DNA of 55,522 nucleotides. Origin: a virus. Numbering within the stretch: the stretch's first letter is position 1; each line of letters begins with the position of its first letter. The position numbers and the translations under genes were made by a program. Shown here piece after piece: positions 53,779-55,522 of the stretch. The notes below the pieces were generated by a model that worked only from the letters and a program-made list of their open reading frames with translations, ran no database searches and was not told the DNA's origin. The stretch is taken from the IMG/VR virus record IMGVR_UViG_3300023184_009494, positions 1-55,522 of that record, one strand, 5' to 3'.

Positions 53779-54171
53779 ATGCCACCAAAGAAAAAGAAAC
53801 GCAAGGGCAGATACCATCGCGGTCTGCATATCTCTCCCATGGCAGGAGAATGTAAATATCGTAGCGGATGGGAACAAAAATTCTGCGTATACCTGGATTC
53901 ACATCCCGGCGTTCTTACCTGGTCATATGAGAAGACGGTCATCGAATACATCTCAAATAAACGCACTGGCAAGATCCGCAAATACTATCCAGATTTTCTT
54001 GTCGAATACAGAGATGGTTCAAAGAACGTCATCGAAATCAAACCAAAAAGAAAACTGACACACATCACCGTCATCAAGAAAGCCGAAGCTGCAAGAACAT
54101 GGTGCATGACCCACGATGCCACCTACATTTTACTCACAGAAATAGAACTAAAGGATATGGGTATTCTATAA
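53779..54171 (+). CDS. Head-completion nuclease, T4 gp4-like (TnsA/PD-(D/E)XK)
   Basis: 130 aa (T4 gp4 is 150). The order of segments matches gp4: KYRSGWEQKFCVYLDSHPG with Glu32, TWSYEKTVIEY, KIRKYYPDFLVEY with Asp72, and NVIEIKPKRKL with Glu87 and Lys89 as the nuclease core. The first 12 residues are very basic (PPKKKKRKGRYHR). In T4, gp4 is needed to finish filled heads, probably by trimming packaged DNA before neck attachment. Next to it are resolvase and primase genes. The DNA here is less AT-rich than in the structural block. Confidence 0.85.
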   Translation: MPPKKKKRKGRYHRGLHISPMAGECKYRSGWEQKFCVYLDSHPGVLTWSYEKTVIEYISNKRTGKIRKYYPDFLVEYRDGSKNVIEIKPKRKLTHITVIKKAEAARTWCMTHDATYILLTEIELKDMGIL

Positions 54172-54217
54172 ATTGAATATTCTACATAGGTTTACGTGTC
54201 ACTGCATGATTCAATAA

Positions 54218-54793
54218 TTGAATGTGCCTAAAATTGTTATCGGTCTTGATGTCAGCACTTCTTGCACAGGAATATGTCTCATCAATCCTGAAATCAACCC
54301 GGATGATTCAGGTTCACACATACTTCATCTAGATCACATCGAATTTAAAAAATTCAAAACTCTTTGGGAAAAAGCCGACTACACAACACGATATCTTTCC
54401 GACATCAAAACAAAATTTATAGGTGATTATATTTTAGCAGTTGAAGAACCTCTAATGGGTTTTCAAAAAGGAATGTCTTCCGCTGCGACCATCACGACAC
54501 TGATGAGATTCAACGGCATCACCTCATACATCGCTAGAGGAATATTTGGAGTGGATCCTTCATATATCCCAGCTGCATCTGCAAGAAAAATGTGCGGCAT
54601 CAAAATGCAAAGAACTGCAATCGCTGGCATGTCTGGAAAAGAGCAGGTCTTTAAATACATGTCTGAACATGATCTTAAACATGTTGTGTGGCCCAAGAAG
54701 AAGAGTGGTAAGGACGAGGAGTGGAGCAGAGATGCCACCGATGCATATGTGATAGCAAGGGCAACTTGTCTTTTGAAAAGTGAAGATGGCTGA
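54218..54793 (+). CDS. RuvC-like Holliday-junction resolvase
   Basis: 191 aa from TTG 54218, or 189 from GTG 54224; neither start has a clear ribosome-binding site. The RNase H-like core is visible: KIVIGLDVSTSCTGICL with Asp11, YILAVEEPLM with Glu76/77, and the C-terminal WSRDATDAYVIARA with Asp172 and Asp175. Such RuvC-type enzymes resolve branched DNA before packaging, which fits the neighbouring head-completion nuclease and primase genes. T4 uses the unrelated gp49. Confidence 0.8.
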   Translation: MNVPKIVIGLDVSTSCTGICLINPEINPDDSGSHILHLDHIEFKKFKTLWEKADYTTRYLSDIKTKFIGDYILAVEEPLMGFQKGMSSAATITTLMRFNGITSYIARGIFGVDPSYIPAASARKMCGIKMQRTAIAGMSGKEQVFKYMSEHDLKHVVWPKKKSGKDEEWSRDATDAYVIARATCLLKSEDG

Positions 54794-54811
54794 TGGTATG
54801 ATGAAAGTATA

Positions 54812-55522
54812 TTGGTAGCAACAGTCACAGATCGTCTCAGCTTTTATGAATCCGTCTTCGGTCGTGGAAGATTATCGGGTAATGGCATCAATTTTGATGT
54901 CAGGTGCCCAATTTGCGCGCCCAATGACCCAAGCAAGAAAAAACTATCCATCAGGACGACTGATGATGCAAATCACTGCTGGACATGCGGATGGAAATCA
55001 CGAGGTTTGGCTCCGTTACTTCGTAAGTATGGCACTCAGGATCAACTAATAGCTTATCGATTGATGTGCGGCGTTGATCGTCTCGACATGTCTCATGATG
55101 TTGTCGACGTTCAGCCCCTGACATTACCAGCTGATTTTCAACTCATCGCAACTTCCAACGAGTCAGATCCTGATGTCAAGGCAGCACGAAGATATCTCAT
55201 ATCTCGAGGACTTGACGAAAGAGATGAGTGGTATTTTAAATTAGGACTTTCAGCTGAACCGAGATGGTATCGACGCATCATCATGCCATCGTTCGACGCA
55301 TCTGGGAAGCTCAATTACTTCACAGCCCGTGCATTCGACAGAAATAAAAAACCGAAGTACGACAACCCTGATGTCGATAAAAATCCTGTCATATTCAATG
55401 AGCTCAACATCGACTGGTCACGAAGATTGACATTGGTTGAAGGTCCTTTCGACCTCGTCAAATGCCCAGAAAATTCAACTGCACTTTTAGGATCTGATCT
55501 CGACGAGCGGCATGAGATTTTC
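54812..55522 (+). CDS. DNA primase, DnaG-type, N-terminal portion (cut by window edge)
   Basis: A 237-codon open frame that runs off the window end; translation starts at TTG 54812 (MVATVTDRLSFYESVFGRGR). A zinc finger CPIC at residues 32-35 and HCWTC at 55-59 is followed by an RNA-polymerase-like region with WYRRIIMPSFDASGKLNYFT and, near residue 207, the Toprim start LTLVEGPFDLVKC with Glu210. The order zinc finger, core, Toprim is that of bacterial DnaG and of T7-gp4-type primases. It synthesises RNA primers on the lagging strand. Whether a helicase domain follows is beyond the window. The start is weakly supported; an in-frame stop at 54791 limits any upstream extension. Confidence 0.8.
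   Translation, partial: MVATVTDRLSFYESVFGRGRLSGNGINFDVRCPICAPNDPSKKKLSIRTTDDANHCWTCGWKSRGLAPLLRKYGTQDQLIAYRLMCGVDRLDMSHDVVDVQPLTLPADFQLIATSNESDPDVKAARRYLISRGLDERDEWYFKLGLSAEPRWYRRIIMPSFDASGKLNYFTARAFDRNKKPKYDNPDVDKNPVIFNELNIDWSRRLTLVEGPFDLVKCPENSTALLGSDLDERHEIF

Noticed and set aside
54463-54828. 121-aa minus-strand frame opposite the RuvC-like gene
   Set aside because: Antisense to a gene with the RNase H-like acidic residues in place.
54846-55049. 67-aa plus-strand frame near the right end
   Set aside because: It overlaps the primase in another frame; the primase frame has zinc finger and Toprim motifs and is open to the window end.

Overview
The window is a stretch of a large, AT-rich tailed phage genome with T4-type (myovirus) virion genes. 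It is gene-dense: genes overlap or are separated by a few bases, no intergenic gap exceeds about 120 bp, and I saw no tRNA, rRNA, IS element or CRISPR array. T4-type hallmarks recognised by eye are a gp25-like and a gp6-like baseplate wedge protein, a gp5-type OB-fold spike protein without lysozyme, a gp55-like late sigma factor and a gp4-like head-completion nuclease. The very large virion proteins with LamG-like and fibronectin-III-like domains, together with PhoH, a ClpP-like protease and a big sugar-nucleotide/glycosyltransferase locus, suggest a large phage of an aquatic, probably Gram-negative host. The host assignment is inference.

Layout. (1) 1-12.8 kb, minus strand: baseplate and tail-periphery operon, read right to left as spike, hydrophobic Pro-rich protein, gp25, gp6, a DNRLRE-like protein, a 1171-aa LamG protein, two unknown structural proteins and a truncated gene at the edge. 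(2) 12.8-14.4 kb, minus: small helical protein, gp55-like sigma factor, membrane-anchored small protein. (3) 14.4-31.8 kb, minus: a 17-kb glycosylation locus with eleven glycosyltransferase genes, a probable GDP-perosamine branch (Gmd plus a DegT-type aminotransferase), a short UDP-sugar dehydrogenase, HAD, ATP-grasp and methyltransferase genes, an embedded Cas4-like nuclease and a truncated FkbM-type remnant. (4) 31.8-31.9 kb: divergent control region with a 15-bp direct repeat. (5) 31.9-39.3 kb, mostly plus: coiled-coil membrane protein, an ATPase-less GroEL-like protein, small unknown genes, ClpP-like protease, Fe-S DinG/XPD-type helicase, an Hc1/histone-H1-like protein, a lone sigma region-4 protein on the opposite strand, and PIN-PhoH. 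(6) 39.4-53.7 kb, plus: second virion block of seven structural proteins that share N- or C-terminal modules. (7) 53.8-55.5 kb, plus: gp4-like nuclease, RuvC-like resolvase and the N-terminal part of a DnaG-type primase, in visibly less AT-rich DNA.

Working model. The structural blocks build a baseplate and a fibre or adhesin network. The gp55-like factor, possibly completed by the separate region-4 protein, would direct late transcription. The GroEL-like protein may modify host chaperonin function or bind virion proteins. The glycosylation locus could decorate virion proteins or remodel the host surface. The least expected items are the truncated GroEL-like protein, the split sigma arrangement and the Hc1-like protein. 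All family calls were made by reading the translations without database searches.
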